Source of the DNA: Winogradskyella eximia
Lineage (GTDB): Bacteria; Bacteroidota; Bacteroidia; Flavobacteriales; Flavobacteriaceae
DNA: 64,000 nucleotides
Assembly: GCF_003386165.1 (NCBI RefSeq)
Contig: NZ_QRDV01000005.1
Location: forward strand, 124,001 to 188,000
Direction of reading: 5' to 3'
Both the position numbers and the translations under genes were made by a program. Shown one piece after another: positions 44,640 through 54,397 of the stretch (positions within the stretch are counted from its first letter, which is position 1; every line of letters starts with the position of its first letter). The notes beneath the pieces are model-generated. The model saw nothing but the letters and a program-made list of their open reading frames with translations, was not told the DNA's origin and ran no database searches.

Positions 44640-45371
44640 TTACTCATTAACATATTTCAAATTACCATGTTCAGGTTTTTGATCTTCAACTGGTGGTAAT
44701 TTCATATAATCACCATAAAAATCCTTGAGGTAAAAATCATAGCCATCCAAAATCATTAATGGAGTGCCTTCAAAATTTACTTTAGAATAAGTGTTTACAA
44801 TCGTTTTAGGCAATATTTTTCCGATGTACACAAATTTATCTAATGAAGAAAACAAATAATCCGTATCCTTGTTTTTATATAAGGTTGCTAATTTATAATA
44901 CATCTTCAATTTAAAATCTTTACTAAATAAGCGTCCTATAACATATAGAATACTAGTAAAAACAAACCCAAAAATGCCTTTATCTTTTGTTACCTGTCCT
45001 TTTAAAGTTCCTTGGATAGCTTTTAGACCAAACACTTGTAACTTTTGTAAAACCTTAGAGTTTGATATGTTATCAAACACAAAAATATCGATACAGATGT
45101 TTTCATCATCCTTAGACACAAACCGTGTTACCCATAAATTATTACTTGAGATTTTAAAGTTTGCTGGTATTACCTTTAAAAATTTATCGTATTCACCTCT
45201 TTCAAAAACAATATCAGCATCATCATCCCAAGGTATAAAACCTTTGTGACGGATGGCACCAATTACGGTTCCGGCAAATAAGCTATATTTTATATCGTGC
45301 GCTGAGCAAATGGTATCTAACTCTTTTAACAACGTCAACAATTTATTATGTAAAACTTTAATATTAGCCAT
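44640..45371 (-). CDS. LicD-family phosphotransferase
   Basis: A 243-residue protein with the LicD nucleotidyltransferase-fold motif YSLFAGTVIGAIRHKGFIPWDDDADIVFERGEYDKF (about 29-62); the aspartates in WDDDADI are the expected metal-binding residues. LicD proteins transfer phosphocholine, and some relatives transfer glycerol or ribitol phosphate, from CDP donors to sugars. Its start overlaps the end of the GpsA-TagD fusion by 8 bases (ATGGCTAA), so they are translationally coupled. That partner predicts a CDP-glycerol-type donor. It lacks a signal peptide and probably acts on lipid-linked precursors at the cytoplasmic face. Confidence 0.88.
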   Translation of the reverse strand: MANIKVLHNKLLTLLKELDTICSAHDIKYSLFAGTVIGAIRHKGFIPWDDDADIVFERGEYDKFLKVIPANFKISSNNLWVTRFVSKDDENICIDIFVFDNISNSKVLQKLQVFGLKAIQGTLKGQVTKDKGIFGFVFTSILYVIGRLFSKDFKLKMYYKLATLYKNKDTDYLFSSLDKFVYIGKILPKTIVNTYSKVNFEGTPLMILDGYDFYLKDFYGDYMKLPPVEDQKPEHGNLKYVNE

Positions 45372-46728
45372 GCAGTAATTGTTTTAATTGTGAGGTAGAG
45401 ACTCCTTTAGTTCTTGGTAAGTATATCACTTCGCAATGCTCTTCTAAAGAGTTAAATTTATCTTTCCAATCATCACCCATCACAAAATAATCTATATTAT
45501 GCTCAATGACATCTTCTGCTTTTTGATCCCAATCATTTTCTGGTATTACTAAATCTACAAAATCTAAAGACTCTAAATATCGTTTTCTTTTTTTGTAATT
45601 AAACTTGCATGTTTTTCCTTTTACTTCATTAAACTCATCAGTAGAAAGACCAACAATTAGCTTATCACCATAATCTTTTGCTCTCTTTAAAATTTCTAAA
45701 TGACCATAATGTAACAAATCAAAAGTGCCATAAGTTAAAACTGTTTTGAATTTGTTTTTTAGTAATAATGAAAAATCTACATTTAGTTTTTTAGAGGTTT
45801 TGAAAATAAAGAACTCAAACAAAGTATCTAAAATCGGTAAGTTTTTTACAAGCTTAGGTTCTATAATTTTATTTAAAAGGTTTAATGTTTTGATATCTTC
45901 TAATACTACATTATTGGTAGTATCCTCAGCATTATAAAATCCTTTTTCTACTATTAATCCTAGGGTTCTATTTCTACTTAAATCTGATAATGAGTTTAAG
46001 CAAAGATTACCAATTCCACAACCTAGATTAGCCGTTTTTGTGTCACACTTAAGATACTTTAATAAAATTTTAATCTCTTTAAAGCACTGTGTAAGAATAA
46101 AATAAGTGGTGTTACTAGAATTAAATTTACCATCAATATTCCCCATATAAACAGCATAGATGTTATTTAAAGCACAGAGATATTCTACACCATTATTATC
46201 TGTAGTAAAATCGAAATAAAAAACCGTTTCTTTAAATACTTCTTTTACTTTAATTATATCACCTCTATTCTTATAACTTAAGGTTAATAATGTTGGTGCG
46301 TTTCTAATAACTTCTACATTAATTGAAGGTCCTTTTAAACTTACAAAGTTCTCAAATTTTAATTCATATGTAAAATAATCGTGAATTGTCATTCCGTCCT
46401 TTAATAATCCTCGAGACATATTTATAATTAGTGAATCTTTATCAATAATGTCTGAAAACACTTTTTTATAATCGTCAAATTGACGGCTTGGGATGGTTAA
46501 GATTATAATTTCATAGTTCTTTAATAACTCAAAATTATGTTCAGAATTAATTTCTTTATTTAATCTAAAATTTTGGAAATACTCTTTATTTTTATTTTCC
46601 TCATTTATCTGATTACTCTGTGTTTTAGTTTGCACAAATAAAGAGACATTATTATTTGTGTTTAGTGATAATTGTTGAGCGACAGCAGTTCCGGTAGTTC
46701 CTGCGCCTATTATTGCAATATTATTCAT
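45364..46728 (-). CDS. Fusion of GpsA-like dehydrogenase and TagD-like cytidylyltransferase
   Basis: A 454-residue two-domain protein. Residues 1-~300 resemble glycerol-3-phosphate dehydrogenase GpsA: NAD motif IGAGTTGTAVA (7-17), Lys132 in SLKGPS, and SRNR at 251-254. Residues ~328-454 are a near-complete glycerol-3-phosphate cytidylyltransferase (TagD): YGTFDLLHYGH with His340/His343, STDEFNEVKGK, FVMGDDW and RTKGVSTSQ. The pair could make CDP-glycerol from dihydroxyacetone phosphate. However, the positions aligned with the GpsA catalytic Lys and Asp are Asn188 (in CALNN) and Asn241 (in GIGN). The dehydrogenase half may therefore be inactive or use another substrate. LicD follows with an 8-base overlap. 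Confidence 0.88.
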   Translation of the reverse strand: MNNIAIIGAGTTGTAVAQQLSLNTNNNVSLFVQTKTQSNQINEENKNKEYFQNFRLNKEINSEHNFELLKNYEIIILTIPSRQFDDYKKVFSDIIDKDSLIINMSRGLLKDGMTIHDYFTYELKFENFVSLKGPSINVEVIRNAPTLLTLSYKNRGDIIKVKEVFKETVFYFDFTTDNNGVEYLCALNNIYAVYMGNIDGKFNSSNTTYFILTQCFKEIKILLKYLKCDTKTANLGCGIGNLCLNSLSDLSRNRTLGLIVEKGFYNAEDTTNNVVLEDIKTLNLLNKIIEPKLVKNLPILDTLFEFFIFKTSKKLNVDFSLLLKNKFKTVLTYGTFDLLHYGHLEILKRAKDYGDKLIVGLSTDEFNEVKGKTCKFNYKKRKRYLESLDFVDLVIPENDWDQKAEDVIEHNIDYFVMGDDWKDKFNSLEEHCEVIYLPRTKGVSTSQLKQLLHG

Positions 46729-47118
46729 AATTGTACTAAATTCTACATGGTTATTATTTGAAATACCTTCTCTTTTTGTATTCCAAATAGATAAATAGAT
46801 TCATTAATAAATTATCAATAATATGATGCTCATCATAATTATAAGGTTAGGCCTAATAATTTATTTGAGCAATATAAAGTATTTGAAACAATCCCTTTAT
46901 ATTGATAAGACAACATACATAAAATGACTATGAAACATCTTAAAAAGCCAATTTAGGCATGTAAAACCCTAACTAATGATGACATTTTGCATTAAACCAA
47001 ATACAGCTCAAACTAAATTATTATTAATTATACCTTAGGATAATTCCTAGTATATATGAAATAAAAAATGGCTCTCAATTTCTTGAGAGCCATTTCTAAT
47101 ATAATGAGTTAATCTAAT
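46729..47118. other. 390-base intergenic region
   Basis: Between the fusion gene start and rny's end. It contains the rny terminator (47066-47095); the rest is AT-rich with no recognisable RNA or repeat. I found no clear -7 element for the fusion gene, though TATTTGG-like sequences occur in the first 80 bases. Confidence 0.5.
47066..47095 (-). terminator. Terminator after rny
   Basis: AAATGGCTCTCAA, loop TTTC, TTGAGAGCCATTT, 13 base pairs, then a short T-run on the minus strand. Confidence 0.85.
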
Positions 47119-48696
47119 TTATTTTGCAATATTAACTGCTCTAGTTTCTCTAATCACTGTTACTTTAACTTGTCCAGGATACGTCATATCAGTCTGGATT
47201 TTTTGAGAAATCTCAAACGATAAACTTGCCGCTCTGTCGTCTGTTACTTTTTCACTTTCTACTATAACACGTAATTCTCTACCTGCTTGTATAGCATAAG
47301 CTTTCTTTACACCTGTAAATCCAAAAGCAACATCTTCTAAGTCTTTTAAACGTTGAATATAAGAATCTAAAACCTGACGTCTTGCACCTGGTCTTGCACC
47401 AGATATAGCATCACACACCTGAATAATTGGCGCTAATAAAGTTGTCATTTCAATTTCGTCGTGGTGTGCTCCAATAGCGTTACAAACCTCTGGTTTCTCA
47501 CCATGCTTTTCTGCCCATTGCATACCTAAAATTGCGTGTGGAGTTTCAACATCTGTTTCAGATGATGGTACTTTACCAATATCGTGTAATAAACCTGCTC
47601 TTTTCGCTAACTTAGGATTTAAGCCTAATTCCGCTGCCATCACACCACAAAGTTTAGCGACTTCACGTGAGTGTTGTAGTAAATTCTGTCCATAAGATGA
47701 ACGGTATTTCATACGACCTACCATCTTAATTAATTCAGGATGTAGACCATGAATTCCTAAATCGATAACCGTACGCTTACCTACCTCTATAATTTCTTGT
47801 TCAATTTGTTTTTCTGTCTTTTTTACGATTTCTTCAATACGTGCTGGGTGAATTCTTCCATCAGTTACTAATTTATGAAGAGATAAACGCGCTATTTCAC
47901 GTCTTACAGAATCAAAACAAGATAATATAATAGCCTCAGGTGTATCATCTACAATGATCTCAACACCAGTAGCAGCTTCAATTGCTCTAATGTTTCTACC
48001 TTCTCTACCAATAATTCTACCTTTAACATCGTCTGACTCTATATTAAATACAGATACACAATTATCTACAGCCTCTTCCGTACCTATTCGTTGTATCGTA
48101 TTAATAATGATTTTCTTAGCTTCTTGTTGCGCTGTTAATTTAGCTTCCTCTACGGTATCTTGAATATAACCCATAGCATCCGTCTTAGCTTCTTCTTTCA
48201 GAGATTCTATTAATTGCTCTTTAGCTTCTTCTGCAGATAATGCAGAGATAACTTCAAGTTGCTTTATTTGGCTCTTATGCGCTTTTTCTATTTCTTCTTG
48301 CTTCTTATCTAAGAATTCCATTCTAAAATCGTAATCCTTTATCTTATCTTCTAAAGATTGATTAGATTTCTTAGTCTTATTAAGCTCATTAGAGATTTGA
48401 GATTCTTTATCTCTAATACGCTTTTCTGATTCAGCCATTTTTTTATCACGCGAAAGAATCACTTTTTCGTGCTCTGCTTTTAATTCAATAAATTTTTCTT
48501 TAGCCTGAAGTATTTTATCTTTCTTAATAGATTCTCCATCTAACTTAGCTTGTTTTAAAATTGATTGAGATTCGCTTTCTGCATCTGCTATTATTTTTGA
48601 AGCTTTACCTTTTTCTAAAGATTTAGCTATAATATATCCTAGTATTACTCCTAATACTACGCCTCCAACTATATATATAATTGTGTTAGTGTCCAT
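47119..48696 (-). CDS. rny: Ribonuclease Y
   Basis: A 525-residue endonuclease that initiates mRNA decay. It has an N-terminal membrane helix ([21 protein letters not shown]), a long coiled coil (about 30-200), a KH domain ([30 protein letters not shown]) and an HD domain with [12 protein letters not shown] and GAHHDEIEM. All catalytic HD residues are present and the length is normal. The likely 6S RNA and zapA lie upstream on the same strand. Confidence 0.96.
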   Translation of the reverse strand: MDTNTIIYIVGGVVLGVILGYIIAKSLEKGKASKIIADAESESQSILKQAKLDGESIKKDKILQAKEKFIELKAEHEKVILSRDKKMAESEKRIRDKESQISNELNKTKKSNQSLEDKIKDYDFRMEFLDKKQEEIEKAHKSQIKQLEVISALSAEEAKEQLIESLKEEAKTDAMGYIQDTVEEAKLTAQQEAKKIIINTIQRIGTEEAVDNCVSVFNIESDDVKGRIIGREGRNIRAIEAATGVEIIVDDTPEAIILSCFDSVRREIARLSLHKLVTDGRIHPARIEEIVKKTEKQIEQEIIEVGKRTVIDLGIHGLHPELIKMVGRMKYRSSYGQNLLQHSREVAKLCGVMAAELGLNPKLAKRAGLLHDIGKVPSSETDVETPHAILGMQWAEKHGEKPEVCNAIGAHHDEIEMTTLLAPIIQVCDAISGARPGARRQVLDSYIQRLKDLEDVAFGFTGVKKAYAIQAGRELRVIVESEKVTDDRAASLSFEISQKIQTDMTYPGQVKVTVIRETRAVNIAK

Positions 48697-48794
48697 GTTT
48701 ATTATTTAATTTATTTACGTTAGGTAATATTTAAAGATTCCAACCTAACACTGGAAAAGTGCAATTTAAGTGCTGTAAACACTAAAAATTGTAT

Positions 48795-48990
48795 AAAAAA
48801 AAAGCCTACATCAGCTAGCGGTTTTGTATAAACTCCTTAAAACAAGTTTAGGGCTAACAAGCTGATCAAAAATCTGCCCGAAATACTGAAACGAGTTCAG
48901 CAATGGCAGCACGATTTTACAACTTAAACTCACCCTTTTTAAAGAATTGATCGTTGAGTTTATCAAAAAATGTAACTAATGTAGGCAGTA
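48795..48990 (-). ncRNA. ssrS: Probable 6S RNA (RNA polymerase-binding RNA)
   Basis: Between zapA and rny the minus strand forms a long closed RNA of about 190 nt. GCCTACATTAG (48976-48986) pairs with CTGATGTAGGC (48804-48814), 11 pairs, followed by T9. The middle has a terminal hairpin: CTGCC/GGCAG (48874-48879 with 48905-48909) and CTGAA/TTCAG (48886-48890 with 48896-48900). GAGTTTAT at 48956-48963 (plus strand) can pair with 48828-48835 or with TAAACTC at 48925-48931, mutually exclusive folds. Size, closing stem, rod-like shape, terminator and adjacency to zapA (as for E. coli ssrS) point to 6S RNA. The identification rests on structure and context, not on a model search. Confidence 0.65.
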
Positions 48991-49016
48991 ACCTTTTATT
49001 TTAAAGAACGTACGAG

Positions 49017-49304
49017 TTAAATATGTTGATTTAAAAGTTCATTTAAAGCAACTAGCTTTTCTTGAACCTCTTCATTTACATACTCTTTTTCTATTGACTT
49101 TTGCTCTACTTGAGCGGCAAATTGTAAGGCACACATGGCCAAAACATCTTGCTTATCTCTTACAGAGTAATTCTGCTCAAATTGTCCAATCATAGCCTCA
49201 ATCTTCTTTGTGGCCTTTCGTAAACCTTCTTCCTGACTCGGATTTATCGTTAACGGATAAACTCTATTAGCAATAGAAAGTTTAATTTTTAATTGTTCTG
49301 ACAT
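49017..49304 (-). CDS. zapA: Cell division protein ZapA
   Basis: A 95-residue protein that crosslinks FtsZ filaments at the division ring. LKIKLSIANRVYPLTINPSQEEGLRKATKKIEAMI is the ZapA globular domain, followed by a C-terminal coiled coil. It lies 19 bases after the coiled-coil gene and 27 bases before the likely 6S RNA. Confidence 0.9.
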   Translation of the reverse strand: MSEQLKIKLSIANRVYPLTINPSQEEGLRKATKKIEAMIGQFEQNYSVRDKQDVLAMCALQFAAQVEQKSIEKEYVNEEVQEKLVALNELLNQHI

Positions 49305-49323
49305 ATATGTCTAATTTACAACT

Positions 49324-49614
49324 TTATTCTGAGAGTTGCCCAATACAATGGTCAATATCTCTAATAAGTGCATTTATTTTGAGCTTTGTTTCTCGTTTAT
49401 TTTCGTCACTACCAAGCATTGAATTTGCCATTTTAAGAGTTTCATACTTTTCTACCCAATCAGCAATTGCTTCTTGTTGTTCTAAAAGCTTTTGCTGCTG
49501 CTGTTCTAATTGGTCTGAGAGTTTAGCGTTGGTTTGTTTTAAAACCTGTTGCTTATGTAAAATCTTACTGATTTTATTCTCTAACGCATCAACAATGTCT
49601 TCTATTTTACTCAT
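49324..49614 (-). CDS. Small coiled-coil protein, ZapB-like
   Basis: A 96-residue, almost wholly coiled-coil protein (QQVLKQTNAKLSDQLEQQQQK...LLEQQEAIADWVEK) without signal or membrane segment. ZapB is a short coiled-coil ZapA partner, and this gene precedes zapA in the same operon, so a ZapB-like role is plausible. Coiled coils alone do not prove it. Confidence 0.75.
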   Translation of the reverse strand: MSKIEDIVDALENKISKILHKQQVLKQTNAKLSDQLEQQQQKLLEQQEAIADWVEKYETLKMANSMLGSDENKRETKLKINALIRDIDHCIGQLSE

Positions 49615-49932
49615 TAAAGCGATTCAATACTATTGAAACAAAGTTAACATACCTAATGATAAAACACAATTCTTTTACAATTATTTTTGTAACGTCCTTA
49701 CAGATTTTTACTTATTAGCCTAAATAAAAGCCACTTCTCTCTTATCTGCCTATACCATAAGCGCTAAATAAAAAATTAAACCGTTTAATAAGCGCTTCAT
49801 AAATATAGTTGTTATTCACAGCAATATTATCTTTACAAAATCGATATAAACTCATACCATTAAGAAAAATAATACGGTTGTATCATTTGAAAATAGCAAT
49901 CAAATTAATATTTTAGCTTATTAGTCCATTCT
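49615..49932. other. 318-base intergenic region between divergent genes
   Basis: It holds the zapB-like promoter at its left end. The rest is AT-rich; TAAGCGCT occurs at 49759 and 49789 but does not form a convincing hairpin. I see no gene here. Confidence 0.5.
49639..49669 (-). promoter_or_regulatory. Promoter of the zapB-like/zapA operon
   Basis: Minus strand TTG (49667-49669), 20-base spacer and TAACTTTG (49639-49646), 25 bases before the start codon. The -33 lacks the first T of TTTG. Confidence 0.5.
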
Positions 49933-51618
49933 ATGAAATCATTTTTGCTCCTTCTTTTACTTACATGCTCTACTTATGCACAATCTGAATATCCTCAAGA
50001 TTATTTTAGGCATCCGTTAGATATTCCGTTAGTGCTCGCTGGTACTTTTGGAGAATTACGATCTACTCATTTCCATGCTGGTCTAGATATTAAAACGCAG
50101 CAAAAACAAGGGTTAAAAGTATATGCTGCTTCTGAAGGTTATGTCAGTAGAATTAAAGTATCGCATTTTGGTTACGGAAAAGCCGTTTATATAACACACC
50201 CTAATGGTTACACCACTGTTTATGGACATCTTAAAAAATTCTCGAAACGTTTAGAAGATTATATTAAACTATGCCAATACGAAAAGGAAAGTTTTGAGGT
50301 AGAGATGTTTCCTGGCGTTGACGAAATTATTATTGAACCCAATGAAGTTATTGCTTATTCTGGTAATACAGGTAGTTCTGGTGGACCACATTTACATTTC
50401 GAGATTAGAGACAACCAAGAGCGTCCTATGAATCCGTTGCTTTTTGGTATGGAAGTAAAAGACTCTAAGCCACCTTATGTTTCTGCAATATTTGCTTACC
50501 CAAAAGACGATCAGTCTACTATAAATGGTAAAAATGAACGTGTAGCCTTACGACTCATTCCAAATAAAACTGGTGATTATGAAGTTGAAAAAATTAAAGC
50601 TCACGGCACCATTGGTTTTGGAGTCGTCTCTAATGATAAGTTAGATTTAGCACCAAATAATAATGGAGTAAGTAATATTCAAACCTTTTTTAATGGCAAT
50701 AAAAGTCTTGAAGTAGATTTTAAACGTTTTAGTTTTGAGGAAGCCAAACATATTAATCGTTATGTGGATTACGATTATTATAAAAGTAAAAAATCTAAAA
50801 TTCAGAAATTATTCATTGAAAAAAATAACCCTTTAACGCTCTTTAAAAATACTTACGATAATGGTTATGTTTTTGTTGAAGACAGTACGTCTTCTGTTTA
50901 TAAAATGAGAATTAGAGACTACCATAATAATGAAACTTGGGTAACTATACCTGTAAAAGGAGAATTGGAAACTATTGTGCGCGATAGTCTTGACATTTCT
51001 AAAAAATCATTAGTTTATAGTGACAAAGAGACGACATTAACCTCTAGCTTTATTACAGTGAATTTCTACAAAAACACCCTATATGATGATGAATATTTAG
51101 ATTTTAATGTAAGTTCAGACACTCTTTTTTTAGGTGAGGATAGAATTGCAATGCAAAAGAATTTTTACATCAATTACGATCTAAGTCATTATAAAGAAGA
51201 CCATCAAGACAAACTTTTTATCGCAAGATTTTACGGTAATTATAAAAAGCCTTACTATGTGTCATCTACTAGAAAAGGTCATATTTTAAGTGCTCGAAGC
51301 AAATCGTTAGGAACTTTTGCATTGGCAACAGATACAGTTCCTCCAACAATTACACCAATCAATTTTCAAAATAAAAAATGGATCAGCAAATACCGCTATC
51401 TAAAAGTTAAGATTACAGATGATTTATCTGGTATTAGCAAATATAGAGCCACTGTTAATGGCAAATGGATTCTCATGGAATACGATTATAAAACAAATAC
51501 TTTAACACACGATTTTAATGATAATATCGTTAATGATACCAAGAACGAATTAAAAATAATTGTAACGGATAATGTTGGAAATAGTTCTACATTTGAAGCA
51601 ACATTTTTTAGAAAATAA
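49933..51618 (+). CDS. M23-family (LytM-type) peptidase
   Basis: A 561-residue secreted protein with signal peptide (MKSFLLLLLLTCSTYAQ). The LytM zinc site is THFHAGLD (His48, Asp52) with the closing HLHFE near residues 152-156, and SGGPHLHFEIRDN. The remaining ~370 residues are beta-rich with no clear domain. It probably trims peptidoglycan in the periplasm. A TTG-started TonB receptor gene lies 152 bases downstream; a functional link is not evident. Confidence 0.9.
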   Translation: MKSFLLLLLLTCSTYAQSEYPQDYFRHPLDIPLVLAGTFGELRSTHFHAGLDIKTQQKQGLKVYAASEGYVSRIKVSHFGYGKAVYITHPNGYTTVYGHLKKFSKRLEDYIKLCQYEKESFEVEMFPGVDEIIIEPNEVIAYSGNTGSSGGPHLHFEIRDNQERPMNPLLFGMEVKDSKPPYVSAIFAYPKDDQSTINGKNERVALRLIPNKTGDYEVEKIKAHGTIGFGVVSNDKLDLAPNNNGVSNIQTFFNGNKSLEVDFKRFSFEEAKHINRYVDYDYYKSKKSKIQKLFIEKNNPLTLFKNTYDNGYVFVEDSTSSVYKMRIRDYHNNETWVTIPVKGELETIVRDSLDISKKSLVYSDKETTLTSSFITVNFYKNTLYDDEYLDFNVSSDTLFLGEDRIAMQKNFYINYDLSHYKEDHQDKLFIARFYGNYKKPYYVSSTRKGHILSARSKSLGTFALATDTVPPTITPINFQNKKWISKYRYLKVKITDDLSGISKYRATVNGKWILMEYDYKTNTLTHDFNDNIVNDTKNELKIIVTDNVGNSSTFEATFFRK

Positions 51619-51770
51619 AATTTTACAGACCTAAAACTTCTTCAACCTCTAGAATAAAGTCAATAAAGGCTTCTAGCTGAAAAGAAACTTTACGTCATTA
51701 TATAAGCATTTAGGAAAATACGATTGAACACCACAATCTTATTTAATACCAACTAAGAAAAACAAATCAT

Positions 51771-54239
51771 TTGAAGCGCTTACATCTTATACTCATACTC
51801 AGCTTACTTTTTAGCGTATTATCCTTTTCACAATCTGCCATAATAAGAGGTGTTATTTTAGACGAAGTCAATACTCCAATCGAAGGTATTAATATAAAAG
51901 CCAGCTCTGGAGAAGGTACCGCAACCAATAGCAACGGATTTTACGAACTTAAAATTCCATTTGGTGTAGAAGTAACAGTAATCTTTACTCACATTTCGCA
52001 CAAACGTGTAGAGCAGAAATTTAATCTTAAAAATGGACAAGAAATAGAGTATAATCCGGTAATGCTTATTGACGTAGAACAAATTGCAACCGTAGTTATT
52101 AATACTAATACCAGACAATCTGTTGAAGGAGTCACATCCATTTCTCCACAAATGATTAGAACCATAAAAGGTGCACAACCTGGAGTTGAGAATATTTTAA
52201 AGACCTTACCTGGTGTAAATATTTCTAATGAATTAAGTACACAGTATTCCGTAAGAGGTGGAAACTTTGATGAAAACTTAGTGTATGTCAACGAAATTGA
52301 AGTGTATAGACCTTTTCTTGTGCGTTCTGGAAACCAAGAAGGCTTAAGTTTTGTTAATACCGATATGGTGCATAATGTAGATTTTTCTGCTGGAGGTTTT
52401 CAAGCTAAATATGGTGATAAATTATCTTCAGTTTTAGATATCACTTATCGTAATCCGGTAGACTTTGGTATTAGAGCAGATATTAGTTTATTAGGAGGTG
52501 GTATTGCTGCCGAAACTGTTTCAAAAGACGGAAAATTTTCTGGAATTGCAGGTGTAAGGTATAGAGATAATAGTTTATTATTAAATAGTTTAGAAACAGA
52601 AGGCAATGTAGAACCTGTTTTTGCAGATGCACAAACGTATTTAACCTATCGTTTTTCGAGTAAATTTCATTTAAATTTTCTAGGAAATATATCATCAAAT
52701 AAATACAACTTTCAACCTAAAAACAGACAGACTAACTTTGGTACTTTACAAGATCCTGTAGCCCTTTTAGTCTTTTATGAAGGACAAGAAAAAGACCAAT
52801 ACCAAACGTATTTTGGTGCTTTTAAAGCCAATTATTTTGCGAGTGATGATTTAACACTAAAATTGATTGCTTCTGCTTACCACACCACAGAGCAAGAATA
52901 TTTTGACATATTAGCACAATACCGTTTAGGTGAAGTAAATACAAATATTGGAGATGAAAATTTGGGTGAAGTAGAATTTAGTGAAGGTATCGGATCGCAA
53001 TTAACACATGCTCGTAACGATTTAGATGCTTTTATTGTAAATGCAGAACACAGAGGTGATTATAAAATTGATGACGAAAGTACAATTGAATGGTCTGTAA
53101 AATATACACATGAAGATATTAGAGACCGATTAGAAGAATACGAAATTATTGATTCTGCAGGTTTTTCAATTAGACCACCTCGTTTTAGCCAACCCAACAC
53201 ACAGCCTTACGATCAGTTTACTGGTCCTTTAACAGCTTTTGAAAACATAAAGGCTTTAAATTTTGTAAAAATCAATAGATTCCAAGCTTTTGCACAATAC
53301 AGCAAACGAACCGATTGGAATGGCCATGAGGTATTTTATAATGCAGGTATAAGAACTCACAGTTGGGCTGTTAGTGGAGATGGTATCTCAGATAGCAAAA
53401 CACAAACTGTTATTAGTCCAAGAGCACAATTTGCTATTAAACCAAATTGGGAAAAAGATATGCTTTTTAGAGTGGCTGCTGGTCTCTACTACCAACCTCC
53501 TTTTTATAGAGAATTAAGAGATTCTTCTGGTACAGTACAACCTAATGTAAAGGCTCAAAAATCTTTTCATGTTGTTTTGGGTAACGAGTATAGTTTCGAA
53601 ATTTGGGAAAGACCATTTAAATTAGTTACAGAAGCTTACTATAAAGGAATGACTGATGTTAATCCATACACACTAGAAAATGTTAGAATTCGCTACAGTG
53701 CAAGCAATAACGCTGAGGCATATGCTTATGGTTTAGATGTTAGAATTAATGGTGAATTTGTACCAGGAACAGAATCTTGGTTCAGTTTTGGGTATTTAAA
53801 AACCGAAGAAAACATAGATGATCGTGGTTACATAGCCAGACCAACCGATCAGCGTTTAAAGTTTGGTGCTTTGTTTCAAGATTATGTACCAAATATGCCA
53901 GACTTAAAAATGTATTTAAATTTAGTCTATAATACAGGAGTTCCAGGAGGTTCGCCTAGTTATGCAGACAAATATCTTTATCAATTACGCTTAAGAGATT
54001 ATAGACGTGCAGATTTAGGAATTTCTTATCAATTAGTAAATCCTGAAAAACAATACAGTTCTAAATGGAAAAAACCGTTTAGAGAACTCTCTCTAGGTTT
54101 TGAAATCTATAACATGTTTGGCAACCAAAACTCAATTACCAATACGTGGGTAAGAGATGTGTACTCTAAGGGACAATATGCCATTCCTAATTATTTGACG
54201 CCTCGTGTTTTTAATGTAAGATTAACTGCTAGACTATAA
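51771..54239 (+). CDS. TonB-dependent outer-membrane receptor
   Basis: An 822-residue receptor starting at TTG (TTGAAGCGCTTACATC). It has a signal peptide (MKRLHLILILSLLFSVLSFSQS), a carboxypeptidase-like regulatory domain at about 23-105 (IIRGVILDEVNTPIEGINIKASSGEGTATNSNGFYEL), a plug (GVENILKTLPGVNISNELSTQYSVRGGNFDENLVYVN), and a barrel ending PRVFNVRLTARL. The substrate cannot be inferred, since no SusD or uptake gene follows. Confidence 0.92.
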   Translation: MKRLHLILILSLLFSVLSFSQSAIIRGVILDEVNTPIEGINIKASSGEGTATNSNGFYELKIPFGVEVTVIFTHISHKRVEQKFNLKNGQEIEYNPVMLIDVEQIATVVINTNTRQSVEGVTSISPQMIRTIKGAQPGVENILKTLPGVNISNELSTQYSVRGGNFDENLVYVNEIEVYRPFLVRSGNQEGLSFVNTDMVHNVDFSAGGFQAKYGDKLSSVLDITYRNPVDFGIRADISLLGGGIAAETVSKDGKFSGIAGVRYRDNSLLLNSLETEGNVEPVFADAQTYLTYRFSSKFHLNFLGNISSNKYNFQPKNRQTNFGTLQDPVALLVFYEGQEKDQYQTYFGAFKANYFASDDLTLKLIASAYHTTEQEYFDILAQYRLGEVNTNIGDENLGEVEFSEGIGSQLTHARNDLDAFIVNAEHRGDYKIDDESTIEWSVKYTHEDIRDRLEEYEIIDSAGFSIRPPRFSQPNTQPYDQFTGPLTAFENIKALNFVKINRFQAFAQYSKRTDWNGHEVFYNAGIRTHSWAVSGDGISDSKTQTVISPRAQFAIKPNWEKDMLFRVAAGLYYQPPFYRELRDSSGTVQPNVKAQKSFHVVLGNEYSFEIWERPFKLVTEAYYKGMTDVNPYTLENVRIRYSASNNAEAYAYGLDVRINGEFVPGTESWFSFGYLKTEENIDDRGYIARPTDQRLKFGALFQDYVPNMPDLKMYLNLVYNTGVPGGSPSYADKYLYQLRLRDYRRADLGISYQLVNPEKQYSSKWKKPFRELSLGFEIYNMFGNQNSITNTWVRDVYSKGQYAIPNYLTPRVFNVRLTARL

Positions 54240-54397
54240 AAGTCATTCAAAAATTTAGTTATTCTTCTTGTTTTTTTAGTGTAACAACCTAAATTTTCGA
54301 TGTACGGCACGCTAATAACGTAATAATTCATTAGATTTGTAACTATCTAATTCGCTTTAGATTACCCTACTAAACTTCAGCATTAAAATTTAAGAAC

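Noticed and set aside
49741..49800. TAAGCGCT pair as a hairpin or terminator
   Set aside because: The two copies are in direct orientation with a long spacer, and no T-run follows.
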